From Ectopseudomonas composti (GTDB taxonomy: Bacteria; Pseudomonadota; Gammaproteobacteria; Pseudomonadales; Pseudomonadaceae), in NCBI RefSeq assembly GCF_900115475.1, contig NZ_FOWP01000018.1, positions 63,841 through 105,167 on the forward strand: a stretch of DNA of 41,327 nucleotides. Direction: 5' to 3'. The notes under the pieces were generated by a model, which saw only the letters and a program-made list of their open reading frames with translations, did not search any database and was not told the DNA's origin. Positions 17,153 through 25,361 of the stretch are shown one piece after another; the stretch's first letter is position 1; each line of letters starts with the position of its first letter. Made by a program: the position numbers and the translations under genes.

Positions 17153-18106
17153 ATGTACCTGGTCTGTGGCGAAGCGCTGTTCGACGTGTTCATCCAGAAT
17201 GACGGCGGGCGTGGCAATGAGCTGGCCTTCAAGGCCATCGCCGGTGGCTCGCCGTTCAACGTGGCGCTGGGCTTGCGCCGCATGGGCGCCGACTCGGCGC
17301 TGTTCACCGGGATTTCCTCGGACAGCCTCGGCCAACACCTACGCCAGGTGCTGCGCGACGAGGGCGTGAGCGATAGCTATCTAATCGCCAGCGATGCGCC
17401 GACCACCCTGGCAATGGTCGGCCTGGACGCCGCCGGCTCGCCACACTACTCCTTCCGCGGTGAAGGCTGCGCCGACCGCCTGCTGCTCGACGAGCACCTG
17501 CCGACACTGAATGCCCAGGTGCGCGGGCTGCATGTCGGCTCGCTCTCACTGGTGGTGGAACCGGTGGCCAACACCCTGCTGCAGCTGGTGCAGCGCGAAC
17601 ATCAGCAACGCCTGATCAGCCTCGACCCTAACGTGCGCCTTGGTCCGGCGCCGGATATCGCCCACTGGCGCGAACGCGTCGAGACCTTTGCCGGCTACGC
17701 GCATCTGATCAAGGTCAGCGAAGAGGATCTGCAACTGCTGTACCCCGAGCGCGACCCGCAGCAGGTCGCGGCGGGCTGGCTCAATGAACGCTGCCAACTG
17801 GTGTTTCTCACCCACGGCAGCAAAGGCGCCAGCGTCCACAGTCGCCACGGGCACTGGTCGGCACCGGCGGTGGAGGTACACACCCGCGACACCGTCGGCG
17901 CTGGCGATACCTTCCAGGCCGCGCTGCTCAGTTACCTCGCCCGTCACGCGCTGGACACCCCCGAGGCACTGGCGACGCTGAGCCGCGAGCAGATCAACGA
18001 CATGCTGCGCCTGGCCATCGAAGCCGCCGCGCTGACCTGCTCACGGGTCGGGCCTGACCTGCCCTATCTGCATGAGCTGGACCGCCATCACCTGGCAGCG
18101 CGCTGA
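17153..18106 (+). CDS. mtlZ: Fructokinase (PfkB family)
   Basis: A 317-residue PfkB/ribokinase family sugar kinase, expected to convert fructose (from mannitol via MtlD) to fructose 6-phosphate. Visible signatures are the N-terminal GGSPFNVALGLRRMGADSALFTG and the C-terminal DTVGAGDTFQAALLSYL, whose aspartate is the catalytic base. The ATP-binding segment includes FLTHGSKGASV. GGGAGAGGAAC precedes ATG 17153. It is the seventh gene of the run after mtlE-tal-mtlY and leads into pgi after 13 bp. Confidence 0.93.
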   Translation: MYLVCGEALFDVFIQNDGGRGNELAFKAIAGGSPFNVALGLRRMGADSALFTGISSDSLGQHLRQVLRDEGVSDSYLIASDAPTTLAMVGLDAAGSPHYSFRGEGCADRLLLDEHLPTLNAQVRGLHVGSLSLVVEPVANTLLQLVQREHQQRLISLDPNVRLGPAPDIAHWRERVETFAGYAHLIKVSEEDLQLLYPERDPQQVAAGWLNERCQLVFLTHGSKGASVHSRHGHWSAPAVEVHTRDTVGAGDTFQAALLSYLARHALDTPEALATLSREQINDMLRLAIEAAALTCSRVGPDLPYLHELDRHHLAAR

Positions 18107-18119
18107 AGAGGATTACCCG

Positions 18120-19784
18120 ATGCCTTGCACCCCGTCCGCCCAGGACGTCACCCAACTGCCCAGCTGGCGGGCGCTGAGCGAGCATCGCCAGGCGCTGGAC
18201 GGCTTCAACCTGCGTCAGGCGTTCACGAACGACCCACAACGCTTCGGGCGCTTTTCCCTGGATGACTGCGGCCTGTTCCTCGACTACTCGAAGAACCTGA
18301 TCGACCAGCACACGCGCAGCCTGCTGGTCGACCTGGCCAGCGACGTCGGCCTGGAGCAGGCCATCGCAGCGCTGTTCGAGGGTGCGCAGGTCAATGCCTC
18401 GGAGCGCCGCCCGGCCTTGCATACGGCGTTGCGCCGACCGTTGGGCGACCGCGTACTGGTCGATGGTGAGGACGTGATGCCGCAGGTACACCGCGCCCTG
18501 CTACGCATGAGCGAGCTGGTCGGGCGCGTGCATCACGGCCTGTGGCGCGGCTATAGCGACAAGCCCATCACCGACGTGGTCAATATCGGCATCGGCGGCT
18601 CCTTTCTCGGCCCGCAACTGGTCTCCGAGGCGCTGCTGCCCTTCGCCCAACGCGGCGTGCGCTGCCACTACCTGGCCAATATCGACGGCAGCTCGTTTCA
18701 GGAGCTGGCCGCCAAGCTGAGCGCCGAGACCACGCTGTTCATCGTTTCGTCGAAAACCTTCAGCACCCTGGAAACCCTGAAGAACGCACAAGCGGCGCGC
18801 GGTTGGTACCTGGCCCAAGGTGGCTCGGAGGAAGAACTGCACCGGCACTTCATGGCGGTATCGAGCAACGTCGAGGCTGCCAAAGCCTTCGGTATTCGCG
18901 AGGAAAACATCCTGCCGATGTGGGACTGGGTCGGCGGGCGCTACTCGCTGTGGTCGGCCATCGGCTTGCCGATCGCCATGTCCATCGGCATTTCCAACTT
19001 CAAGGAGCTGCTCACCGGCGCCTATCGCATGGACCTGCACTTCCAGCAGGCGCCGTTCGAACGCAACATGCCGGTGCTGCTGGCCCTGCTCGGCGTCTGG
19101 TACGGCAACTTCTGGGGTGCGCAGAGCCACGCCATCCTGCCGTACGACCATTACCTGCGAAACATCACCAAGCACCTGCAGCAGCTGGACATGGAGTCCA
19201 ACGGCAAGCGCGTACGCCAGGATGGCAGCGCCCTGCAGATCGCCAGCGGGCCGGTGATCTGGGGCGGCGTCGGCTGCAACGGCCAACACGCCTACCACCA
19301 GCTGCTGCACCAGGGCACGCAGCTGATCCCCGCGGACTTCATCGTCCCGGTGAGCAGCTACAACCCGGTGGCCGACCATCACCAGTGGCTGTTCGCCAAC
19401 TGCCTGTCGCAAAGCCAGGCGTTGATGCTCGGCAAGAGTCATGCGGAGGCCGAAGCCGAGCTGCGCGCCCAGGGCCTGAGCGAAGACGAGGTGCAGCGCC
19501 TGGCGCCGCACAAGGTGGTGCCCGGCAACCGCCCCAGCAATACCCTGGTGCTGGAGCGGGTCAGCCCCGGTCGCCTGGGCGCGCTGATCGCCCTCTACGA
19601 ACACAAGGTCTTCGTGCAGAGCGTGATCTGGGGCATCAACGCCTTCGACCAGTGGGGCGTGGAGCTGGGCAAGGAGCTGGGCAAGGGCGTCTATTCGCGC
19701 ATGGTCGGCAGCGAGCCGAGCGGCGCCGAAGACGCCTCCACCCAAGGCCTGATCGACTTCTTCCGCGGTCACCATCGCGGCTGA
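18120..19784 (+). CDS. pgi: Glucose-6-phosphate isomerase
   Basis: A 554-residue cytoplasmic isomerase interconverting fructose 6-phosphate and glucose 6-phosphate. Family signatures are VNIGIGGSFLGPQLVSEAL, FIVSSKTFSTLETLKNA, VGGRYSLWSAIGLP and the catalytic-histidine segment GCNGQHAYHQLLHQG. The C-terminal lysine region (VFVQSVIWGINAFDQWGVELGK) is complete. ATG 18120 has AGAGGA eight bases upstream; the open frame starting at 18072 lies inside mtlZ and is not needed. Pseudomonas normally keeps pgi beside pantothenate genes, so this may be a second, polyol-dedicated copy that carries MtlZ product to glucose 6-phosphate and Zwf. Confidence 0.95.
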   Translation: MPCTPSAQDVTQLPSWRALSEHRQALDGFNLRQAFTNDPQRFGRFSLDDCGLFLDYSKNLIDQHTRSLLVDLASDVGLEQAIAALFEGAQVNASERRPALHTALRRPLGDRVLVDGEDVMPQVHRALLRMSELVGRVHHGLWRGYSDKPITDVVNIGIGGSFLGPQLVSEALLPFAQRGVRCHYLANIDGSSFQELAAKLSAETTLFIVSSKTFSTLETLKNAQAARGWYLAQGGSEEELHRHFMAVSSNVEAAKAFGIREENILPMWDWVGGRYSLWSAIGLPIAMSIGISNFKELLTGAYRMDLHFQQAPFERNMPVLLALLGVWYGNFWGAQSHAILPYDHYLRNITKHLQQLDMESNGKRVRQDGSALQIASGPVIWGGVGCNGQHAYHQLLHQGTQLIPADFIVPVSSYNPVADHHQWLFANCLSQSQALMLGKSHAEAEAELRAQGLSEDEVQRLAPHKVVPGNRPSNTLVLERVSPGRLGALIALYEHKVFVQSVIWGINAFDQWGVELGKELGKGVYSRMVGSEPSGAEDASTQGLIDFFRGHHRG

Positions 19785-19790
19785 CCACAG

Positions 19791-19817
19791 CACCAGCGGC
19801 TGGCCCGGCCGCCGGTG
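19791..19817 (+). terminator. Weak hairpin after pgi, possible end of the mtl operon
   Basis: CACC-A-GCGGC at 19791-19800 can pair with GCCGC-C-GGTG at 19808-19817 around a seven-base loop, seven bases after the pgi stop codon. No U-run follows, so intrinsic termination is only a possibility. Confidence 0.35.
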
Positions 19818-19945
19818 CCGTGCATCAATTGCAAAGATCTGCCAGTTGTCGCTCGGCTTGCCGAAGGCGACACTTGCGTGTGACTCGCACCCAGCTGCCG
19901 CTGTCGTTCTAGCAGCGTATTTTCGATAACAAAGAGGTTCAGGGC

Positions 19946-20674
19946 ATGCCTTACAAACACCAGGTGATTCCGCTTCAGACCCACGAGGGCAACGAGACCG
20001 CCGATCAGGCGCTGCACAGCATCGTCGATGGCTTCAAACGCTTTCGTAACGAGGTCTTCCCGCAGCAGGAAGAGCTGTTCAAGAAGCTCGCCACCGCCCA
20101 GAACCCCCGCGCCATGTTCATCACCTGCGCCGACTCGCGCGTGGTGCCGGAACTGATCACCCAGAGCTCGCCCGGCGACCTGTTCGTCAACCGCAACGTC
20201 GGTAACGTGGTGCCGGCCTACGGGCAGATGATGGGCGGCGTCTCCACCGCCATCGAATACGCGGTGATGGCCCTGGGCGTGCAACACATCGTCGTCTGCG
20301 GTCACTCCGACTGCGGCGCGATGAAGGCGGTACTCAACCCGGCGTCGCTGGAAACCATGCCCACGGTAAAAGCCTGGCTGCGCCATGCCGAGGTGGCTCG
20401 CAGCGTGGTGGCAGAGAACTGCAACTGCAGCGACGACAAGGAAACCCTGGCGGTGCTCACCGAAGAGAACGTAGTGGCGCAGCTCAACCACCTGTGCACT
20501 CACCCGTCGGTGGCAGCCAAACTGGCGCGCGGTCAGCTGTTCATCCATGGCTGGGTATATGACATCGAAACCAGCCAGATCAAGGCCTACGATGCCGAGC
20601 TGGGCACCTTCCTGCCGCTCGACGGCGACAAGATCCCAATGGCCACGCCGCGCTCGCGTTTTCCACAGGCCTGA
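19946..20674 (+). CDS. can: Beta-class carbonic anhydrase
   Basis: A 242-residue beta-carbonic anhydrase that interconverts CO2 and bicarbonate in the cytoplasm. The zinc ligands are Cys61 and Asp63 (CADSRVVPE) with His120 and Cys123 (CGHSDCGAM); the active-site Asp/Arg dyad is in CADSR. The protein has an N-terminal extension of about 30 residues usual for the plant/bacterial type. AGAGG precedes ATG 19946. It faces the pyruvate carboxylase operon tail to tail, and bicarbonate is a substrate of that enzyme; a functional link is my inference. The P. aeruginosa relative psCA1 (PA0102) is similar in size. Confidence 0.94.
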   Translation: MPYKHQVIPLQTHEGNETADQALHSIVDGFKRFRNEVFPQQEELFKKLATAQNPRAMFITCADSRVVPELITQSSPGDLFVNRNVGNVVPAYGQMMGGVSTAIEYAVMALGVQHIVVCGHSDCGAMKAVLNPASLETMPTVKAWLRHAEVARSVVAENCNCSDDKETLAVLTEENVVAQLNHLCTHPSVAAKLARGQLFIHGWVYDIETSQIKAYDAELGTFLPLDGDKIPMATPRSRFPQA

Positions 20675-20679
20675 AATGC

Positions 20680-20707
20680 GCCGGCCGGAGTCAAGGCTCC
20701 GGCCGGC
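20680..20707 (+). terminator. Hairpin after the beta-carbonic anhydrase gene
   Basis: GCCGGCCGGAG at 20680-20690 pairs perfectly with CTCCGGCCGGC at 20697-20707 around a six-base loop, six bases after the stop codon. The stem is very GC-rich, but the following bases are TGAAGGGAAAA, without a U-run on the plus strand. Confidence 0.6.
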
Positions 20708-20718
20708 TGAAGGGAAAA

Positions 20719-20781
20719 GGCCATGCCCCGCGCCAGCGGTGCTGATCGCCCGCGCTGTGCTTGCGCACCTGGGGCATGGCC
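20719..20781. other. Long inverted repeat in the convergent gap
   Basis: GGCCATGCCCC at 20719-20729 and its exact complement GGGGCATGGCC at 20771-20781 enclose 41 bases that contain further GC-rich short repeats (GCGC, TGCGCA). On the minus strand the hairpin is followed by TTTTCCC, so it could back up the terminators of the pyruvate carboxylase operon. It could also be a structured RNA segment; nothing coding is seen. Confidence 0.55.
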
Positions 20782-20794
20782 AGAGAACTGCGGT

Positions 20795-20816
20795 AAAAAA
20801 AGAAGCCTTGCGGCTC
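20795..20816 (-). terminator. Intrinsic terminator, minus strand
   Basis: Read on the minus strand, GAGCC-GCAA-GGCTTC forms a short stem with a GNRA tetraloop followed at once by seven Ts (20801 down to 20795). It is a clean intrinsic terminator about 110 bp past the oadA stop, behind a first terminator at 20862-20918. Confidence 0.65.
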
Positions 20817-20861
20817 CCGGGTCTCAAACCCTGTGGCGCCTCATGCGACGCGCCTGTGAAT

Positions 20862-20918
20862 AAAAAAGGAGCCCGGGTTACGCCCCGTCAAACTTGCCCA
20901 TCCAACAGGCCGGGCTCC
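20862..20918 (-). terminator. Intrinsic terminator of the pyruvate carboxylase operon
   Basis: On the minus strand GGAGCCCGG (20918-20910) pairs with CCGGGCTCC (20876-20868), followed by TTTTTTATT. It begins eight bases after the oadA stop. The loop of 33 bases is long but the stem and U-run are strong. Confidence 0.75.
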
Positions 20919-20925
20919 ATAGAGG

Positions 20926-22737
20926 TTAACCTTCGATTTCCACCAGTACTTCGCCCGGATTGACGCGGTCGCCCTTGGCCACATGAACGGCCTTGACGGT
21001 GCCGGCAATTGGCGCCTGTACTTCGGTTTCCATCTTCATTGCTTCAGTGATCAGCACGGCCTGACCGGCCTTGACCGTGTCGCCTTCCTTGACCAGCACA
21101 TCGACGATGTTGCCCGGCATGGTGGTGGACACGTCGCCCGGTGCAGCGGCCTGCTTGCGCTTGCCACCGCTGCCTGCGACGAAATCGTTGAGCGGCTCGA
21201 ACACCACTTCTTCCGGCATGCCGTCGATGGACAGGTAGAAGTGGCGCTTGCCGTCGCCCTTGACGCCGACACCGGTAATGTCCACGCGGTAGCTTTCGCC
21301 GTGCACGTCGACCACGAACTCGGTCGGCACGCCTTCGCCGCCCACCGGTGCCGCCTTGCCCTGGCCGTTCGGCATGGGCAGCAGCTCTTCCGGCTTGAGG
21401 GTGCCGGCCGCGCGCTCTTCGAGGAACTTACGCCCGATATCGGGGAACATGGCGAAGGTCAGCACGTCCTCTTCGGACTTGGCCAGGCTGCCGATCTCTT
21501 CACGCAGGCGCGCCAGCTCGGGTTTGAGCAGGTCGGCCGGGCGCACGTCGATCACTTCTTCGCTGCCGATGGCCTGCTTGCGCAGTTGCTCGTCGACCTT
21601 GCCCGGCGCCTTGCCGTAGCGGCCCTGCAGGTAAAGCTTCACTTCGTTGGTGATGGTCTTGTAGCGCTCGCCGGCCAGCACGTTGAAGAACGCCTGAGTG
21701 CCGACGATCTGCGAAGTCGGGGTCACCAGCGGCGGGAAACCGAGGTCGGCACGCACGCGCGGAATCTCTTCCAGCACTTCGTTCATGCGGTTCAGCGCGC
21801 CCTGCTCCTTGAGCTGGTTGGCCAGGTTGGAAATCATCCCACCCGGTACCTGGTTGACCTGCACACGGGTATCCACGCCGGTGAACTCGCTCTCGAACTG
21901 GTGGTACTTCTTGCGCACGGCGTGGAAGTACATGCCGATTTCCTGGATCAGCTCCAGATCCAGGCCGGTGTCGAACTCGCTGCCCTTGAGCGCGGCGACC
22001 ATCGACTCGGTGCCCGGATGGCTGGTGCCCCAGGCCAGGCTGGAAATGGCGGTGTCGATATGGTCGGCACCGGCTTCGATGGCCTTGAGCTGGCACATCG
22101 AACCGAGACCGGCGGTGTCGTGGCTGTGGATGAACACCGGCAGGTCGACTTCGCTCTTCAGCGCCTTGACCAGTTCGAAGGTGGCGTACGGCGTGAGCAG
22201 GCCGGCCATGTCCTTGATGGCGATGGAGTCGATGCCCATCGCCTGCATGGCCTTGGCCTGGGCGACGAAGGCCTCGGTGGTGTGCACCGGGCTGGTGGTG
22301 TAGGCGATGGTGCCCTGAGCATGCTTGCCGGCAGCCTTGACCGCCTCGATGGCCACGCGCAGGTTACGCACGTCGTTCATCGCGTCGAAGATGCGGAACA
22401 CGTCGATGCCGTTGACCGCCGCCTTGGCCACGAACGCTTTGACCACGTCATCGCTGTAGTGGCGGTAGCCGAGCAGGTTCTGCCCGCGCAGGAGCATCTG
22501 CAGGCGGGTGTTGGGCAGCGCGGCCTTGAGCTGGCGCAGGCGCTCCCACGGGTCTTCCTTGAGAAAGCGCACGCACGAGTCGAAGGTGGCGCCGCCCCAG
22601 ACTTCCAGCGACCAGTAGCCGACGCGGTCGAGCTTGTCGCAGATCGGCAGCATGTCTTCGGTGCGCATGCGCGTGGCCAGCAGCGACTGGTGGGCATCGC
22701 GCAGGACGGTATCGGTAACGGTGATCTTCTTGCTCAT
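20926..22737 (-). CDS. oadA: Pyruvate carboxylase subunit B (carboxyltransferase and biotin carrier)
   Basis: A 603-residue subunit that moves carboxyl from biotin to pyruvate, giving oxaloacetate. The carboxyltransferase TIM barrel opens with ITVTDTVLRDAHQSLLATRMRTEDM, whose Asp and His bind the metal, and includes IKDMAGLLTPY and FIHSHDTAGLG. A conserved carboxylase/PYC_OADA domain follows. The C-terminal biotinyl domain carries the EAMKMET motif with biotin on Lys568. It lacks sodium-pump partners nearby and pairs with pycA eight bp upstream, so pyruvate carboxylase rather than oxaloacetate decarboxylase is the likely role (PA5435 in P. aeruginosa, also named oadA/pycB). AGGGGA precedes the ATG. 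Confidence 0.95.
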   Translation of the reverse strand: MSKKITVTDTVLRDAHQSLLATRMRTEDMLPICDKLDRVGYWSLEVWGGATFDSCVRFLKEDPWERLRQLKAALPNTRLQMLLRGQNLLGYRHYSDDVVKAFVAKAAVNGIDVFRIFDAMNDVRNLRVAIEAVKAAGKHAQGTIAYTTSPVHTTEAFVAQAKAMQAMGIDSIAIKDMAGLLTPYATFELVKALKSEVDLPVFIHSHDTAGLGSMCQLKAIEAGADHIDTAISSLAWGTSHPGTESMVAALKGSEFDTGLDLELIQEIGMYFHAVRKKYHQFESEFTGVDTRVQVNQVPGGMISNLANQLKEQGALNRMNEVLEEIPRVRADLGFPPLVTPTSQIVGTQAFFNVLAGERYKTITNEVKLYLQGRYGKAPGKVDEQLRKQAIGSEEVIDVRPADLLKPELARLREEIGSLAKSEEDVLTFAMFPDIGRKFLEERAAGTLKPEELLPMPNGQGKAAPVGGEGVPTEFVVDVHGESYRVDITGVGVKGDGKRHFYLSIDGMPEEVVFEPLNDFVAGSGGKRKQAAAPGDVSTTMPGNIVDVLVKEGDTVKAGQAVLITEAMKMETEVQAPIAGTVKAVHVAKGDRVNPGEVLVEIEG

Positions 22738-22745
22738 GATGTCCC

Positions 22746-24161
22746 CTACAGGCCCGCGTGGGCAGCGATGGCGGTGGCGATGGCGATGGCCAGGTGCGAC
22801 GGGTTGCGCTTGATCGAGTACTCGGTCAGTTCCGGGTGGCTTTCGACGAAGCTGGTATTGAACTGGCCGCTACGGAATTCCGGATTACGCAGAATTTCCT
22901 GGTAATAGGGCGCAGTGGTACGCACGCCCTGCACGCGCATGTCGTCCAGCGCGCGCAGGCCACGGTCCATTGCCTCTTCCCAGGTCAGCGCCCAGACGAT
23001 CAGCTTCAGGCACATCGAGTCGTAATAGGGCGGAATGGTGTAGCCGGTGTAGATCGCCGTGTCGGTGCGCACACCGGGGCCGCCGGGCGCGTAGTAACGG
23101 GTGATCTTGCCGAACGAGGGCAGGAAGTTGTTCTTCGGGTCCTCGGCGTTGATACGGAACTGCAGGGCATAACCACGGTGGATGATGTCTTCCTGCTTGA
23201 CCGACAGCGGCAGGCCGCTGGCGATGCGAATCTGCTCGCGAACGATGTCGATGCCGGTGATTTCCTCGGTGATGGTGTGTTCCACCTGCACCCGGGTGTT
23301 CATCTCCATGAAGTACACCTCGCCTTCGGCGAGCAGGAACTCCACGGTACCGGCGTTCTCGTAGCCCACGGCCTGCGCGGCGCGCACGGCCAGGTCACCG
23401 ATATAGGCGCGCTGTTCGGGAGTGAGCTGCGGGCTGGGGGCGATTTCGATCAGTTTCTGGTTACGGCGCTGGATCGAGCAATCGCGCTCGTACAGGTGCA
23501 CGGTGTTGCCAAAGCTGTCGGCGAGGATCTGCGCCTCGATGTGCTTCGGATTGACGATGCATTTTTCCAGGAAGACTTCGGCGCTGCCAAAGGCCTTGGT
23601 CGCCTCGGAGATCACCCGCGGGTAGGCCTGCTCCAGCTCCTCACGGCTGTTGCAGCGGCGGATACCACGACCGCCGCCACCGGAGGTGGCCTTGAGCATC
23701 ACCGGGTAGCCAATGCGCTCGGCTTCACGCAGGGCTTCGGCCAGGTCGGCGACGTTGCCTTCAGTGCCGGGGGTGCAGGGCACGCCAGCGGCCATCATGC
23801 TGCGGCGGGCTTCGGTCTTGTCGCCCATGCGGCGGATGACTTCCGCGCTCGGGCCTATGAATTTGATCCCACGTTCGGCGCAGATCTCTGCAAGTTCGGC
23901 GTTTTCAGAAAGAAAACCGTAACCAGGATGCAGCGCATCGCAGCCGGTTTCCACGGCCAGGTTGACCAGCTTGCGCGGGTTCAGATAGCCAGCCAGCGGG
24001 TCTTCGCCAATGCTGTGCGCTTCGTCGGCACGCTTGACGTGCAATGCATGACGGTCCGCATCGGAGTAGATCGCCACCGAGCGGATACCCATCTCGGCGC
24101 AAGCTCGCACGATGCGGACGGCAATCTCACCACGGTTGGCGATCAGTATTTTTCTTATCAC
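22746..24161 (-). CDS. pycA: Pyruvate carboxylase subunit A (biotin carboxylase)
   Basis: A 471-residue biotin carboxylase that uses ATP and bicarbonate to carboxylate biotin on the B subunit. The N-terminal domain begins IRKILIANRGEIAVRIVRAC. The ATP-grasp loop is KATSGGGGRGIR, and the metal and biotin site is FMEMNTRVQVEHTITEE. The start is GTG at 24161, with GAGG about nine bases upstream; an ATG at 24200 would add 13 residues absent from the family. It is the first gene of the pycA-oadA operon and divergent from the LysR regulator across 154 bp containing an exact palindrome. Confidence 0.95.
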   Translation of the reverse strand: MIRKILIANRGEIAVRIVRACAEMGIRSVAIYSDADRHALHVKRADEAHSIGEDPLAGYLNPRKLVNLAVETGCDALHPGYGFLSENAELAEICAERGIKFIGPSAEVIRRMGDKTEARRSMMAAGVPCTPGTEGNVADLAEALREAERIGYPVMLKATSGGGGRGIRRCNSREELEQAYPRVISEATKAFGSAEVFLEKCIVNPKHIEAQILADSFGNTVHLYERDCSIQRRNQKLIEIAPSPQLTPEQRAYIGDLAVRAAQAVGYENAGTVEFLLAEGEVYFMEMNTRVQVEHTITEEITGIDIVREQIRIASGLPLSVKQEDIIHRGYALQFRINAEDPKNNFLPSFGKITRYYAPGGPGVRTDTAIYTGYTIPPYYDSMCLKLIVWALTWEEAMDRGLRALDDMRVQGVRTTAPYYQEILRNPEFRSGQFNTSFVESHPELTEYSIKRNPSHLAIAIATAIAAHAGL

Positions 24162-24273
24162 GATCCAATCCTCAGCGCAGAGCTGCAAGGGCCGCTGCAA
24201 CAGTTGGTTGCAAACGTGGTGAAACCCTATCCGGCTGTACGAATTAACAAAAATGAATAATTATTTTATCGTG

Positions 24274-24291
24274 CATAAGTAATTACTTATG
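24274..24291. promoter_or_regulatory. Perfect 18-bp palindrome in the pycA-pycR intergenic region
   Basis: CATAAGTAATTACTTATG at 24274-24291 is an exact inverted repeat in the AT-rich 154-bp gap, 24 bp before the pycR GTG and 112 bp before pycA. LysR-type regulators usually bind such a recognition site near their own promoter and upstream of the divergent target. It is the best candidate operator for PycR. Confidence 0.6.
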
Positions 24292-24315
24292 AATTGATCG
24301 AACGAGGGCGAAAAC

Positions 24316-25290
24316 GTGCGTAAAACCCTGCTGCGCATGACGCTGCGCCAGCTTCAGGTGTTCCGGGCGGTGTGCGAACACGGCTCCTACAGCCGCGCAG
24401 CCGAGGACATGTCGCTGACCCAACCGGCCGTGAGCCTGCAGATTCGTCAGCTGGAGGAGCTGGTCGGCCAGCCCTTGTTCGATTATGTCGGCAAGAAGCT
24501 TTACCTGACCGAGGCAGCCGAGGCACTCAAACGGGCCAGCAGCGATATTTTCGGCCGCCTGGAGAGCCTGGATATGCAGCTGTCAGACCTGCAGGGCTCA
24601 CTGCAGGGGCAGCTCAATTTGTGCATCGAATCCAGCGCCAAGTACTTCATTCCCCACCTGTTCGCCGAATTTCGCCGCCAATACCCAGACGTCATCCTCA
24701 ACCTGACAGTGGTCAACCACGCCCTGGTGGTGCGCCGCCTGACCCAGAGCCGCGATGACCTGATGATCATGAGCCAGGTGCCGCAGGACATGGCGCTGGA
24801 CTTCATGCCCTTCCTCAACAACCCGATCATCGCCGTGGCGCCGCCCGATCACCCGCTGTGCGAGGCAGAAAACCTGCAGTTGCAGGACCTCACCACCTAC
24901 CCACTGCTGATCCGCGAAAGCGGCTCGGGCACTCGCCGCGCCTGCGAGGAGTACTGTCACCAGAAACGCGCACACTTCCCGCATACGTTGGAAATCGGCT
25001 CGCTGGAGTCGCAGCGCGAAGCGGTGCTGGCCGGGCTCGGCATCGCCCTGCTACCGCGTGATGCCGTACGCCTGGAGTTGCAGCATGGCCTGCTGCGCGA
25101 GCTGCCGGTGGCCGAGTTGCCCTTGCAGCGCAGCTGGTGCGTGGTGAATATCCGCGGCCGCCGTCTGTCCCCGGTGGCGCAGGCCTTCGTCGACTTCATC
25201 CGCACCGAGCGCGCGCGCATCGTCAAACTGGCCGAACGCTTTCAGGCCAGCAGCGCAGGATCGGGCAAGAATCTCGCAGGATCGGCCTAA
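24316..25290 (+). CDS. pycR: LysR family regulator of pyruvate carboxylase
   Basis: A 324-residue LysR-type regulator. The N-terminal winged helix-turn-helix is clear (MTLRQLQVFRAVCEHGSYSRAAEDMSLTQPAVSLQIRQLEELVGQPLFDYVGKKLYLTEAA), followed by a two-lobed effector domain starting near LQGQLNLCIESSAKYFIPHLFAEF. It corresponds by position to PA5437 (PycR) in P. aeruginosa, divergent from pycA. The start is GTG at 24316 with GAGGG seven bases upstream; a Met eight residues later (MTLRQL) is possible. The effector is not known from sequence. Confidence 0.9.
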   Translation: MRKTLLRMTLRQLQVFRAVCEHGSYSRAAEDMSLTQPAVSLQIRQLEELVGQPLFDYVGKKLYLTEAAEALKRASSDIFGRLESLDMQLSDLQGSLQGQLNLCIESSAKYFIPHLFAEFRRQYPDVILNLTVVNHALVVRRLTQSRDDLMIMSQVPQDMALDFMPFLNNPIIAVAPPDHPLCEAENLQLQDLTTYPLLIRESGSGTRRACEEYCHQKRAHFPHTLEIGSLESQREAVLAGLGIALLPRDAVRLELQHGLLRELPVAELPLQRSWCVVNIRGRRLSPVAQAFVDFIRTERARIVKLAERFQASSAGSGKNLAGSA

Positions 25291-25361
25291 CCCTTCTTAA
25301 CTGGCATACGGGACATTGGCAGCCTGGGATCGCTCCATCAAAACCTGCCTGGGAGAAACCT

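Noticed and set aside
20926..22737. Sodium-pumping oxaloacetate decarboxylase
   Set aside because: No membrane beta or gamma subunit genes are nearby and a biotin carboxylase gene is paired with it, so pyruvate carboxylase fits better despite the oadA symbol.
20983..22905. 640-codon plus-strand frame opposite oadA
   Set aside because: The oadA frame carries conserved carboxyltransferase and biotin motifs; the opposite frame is His/Gly/Leu-rich antisense without any family pattern.
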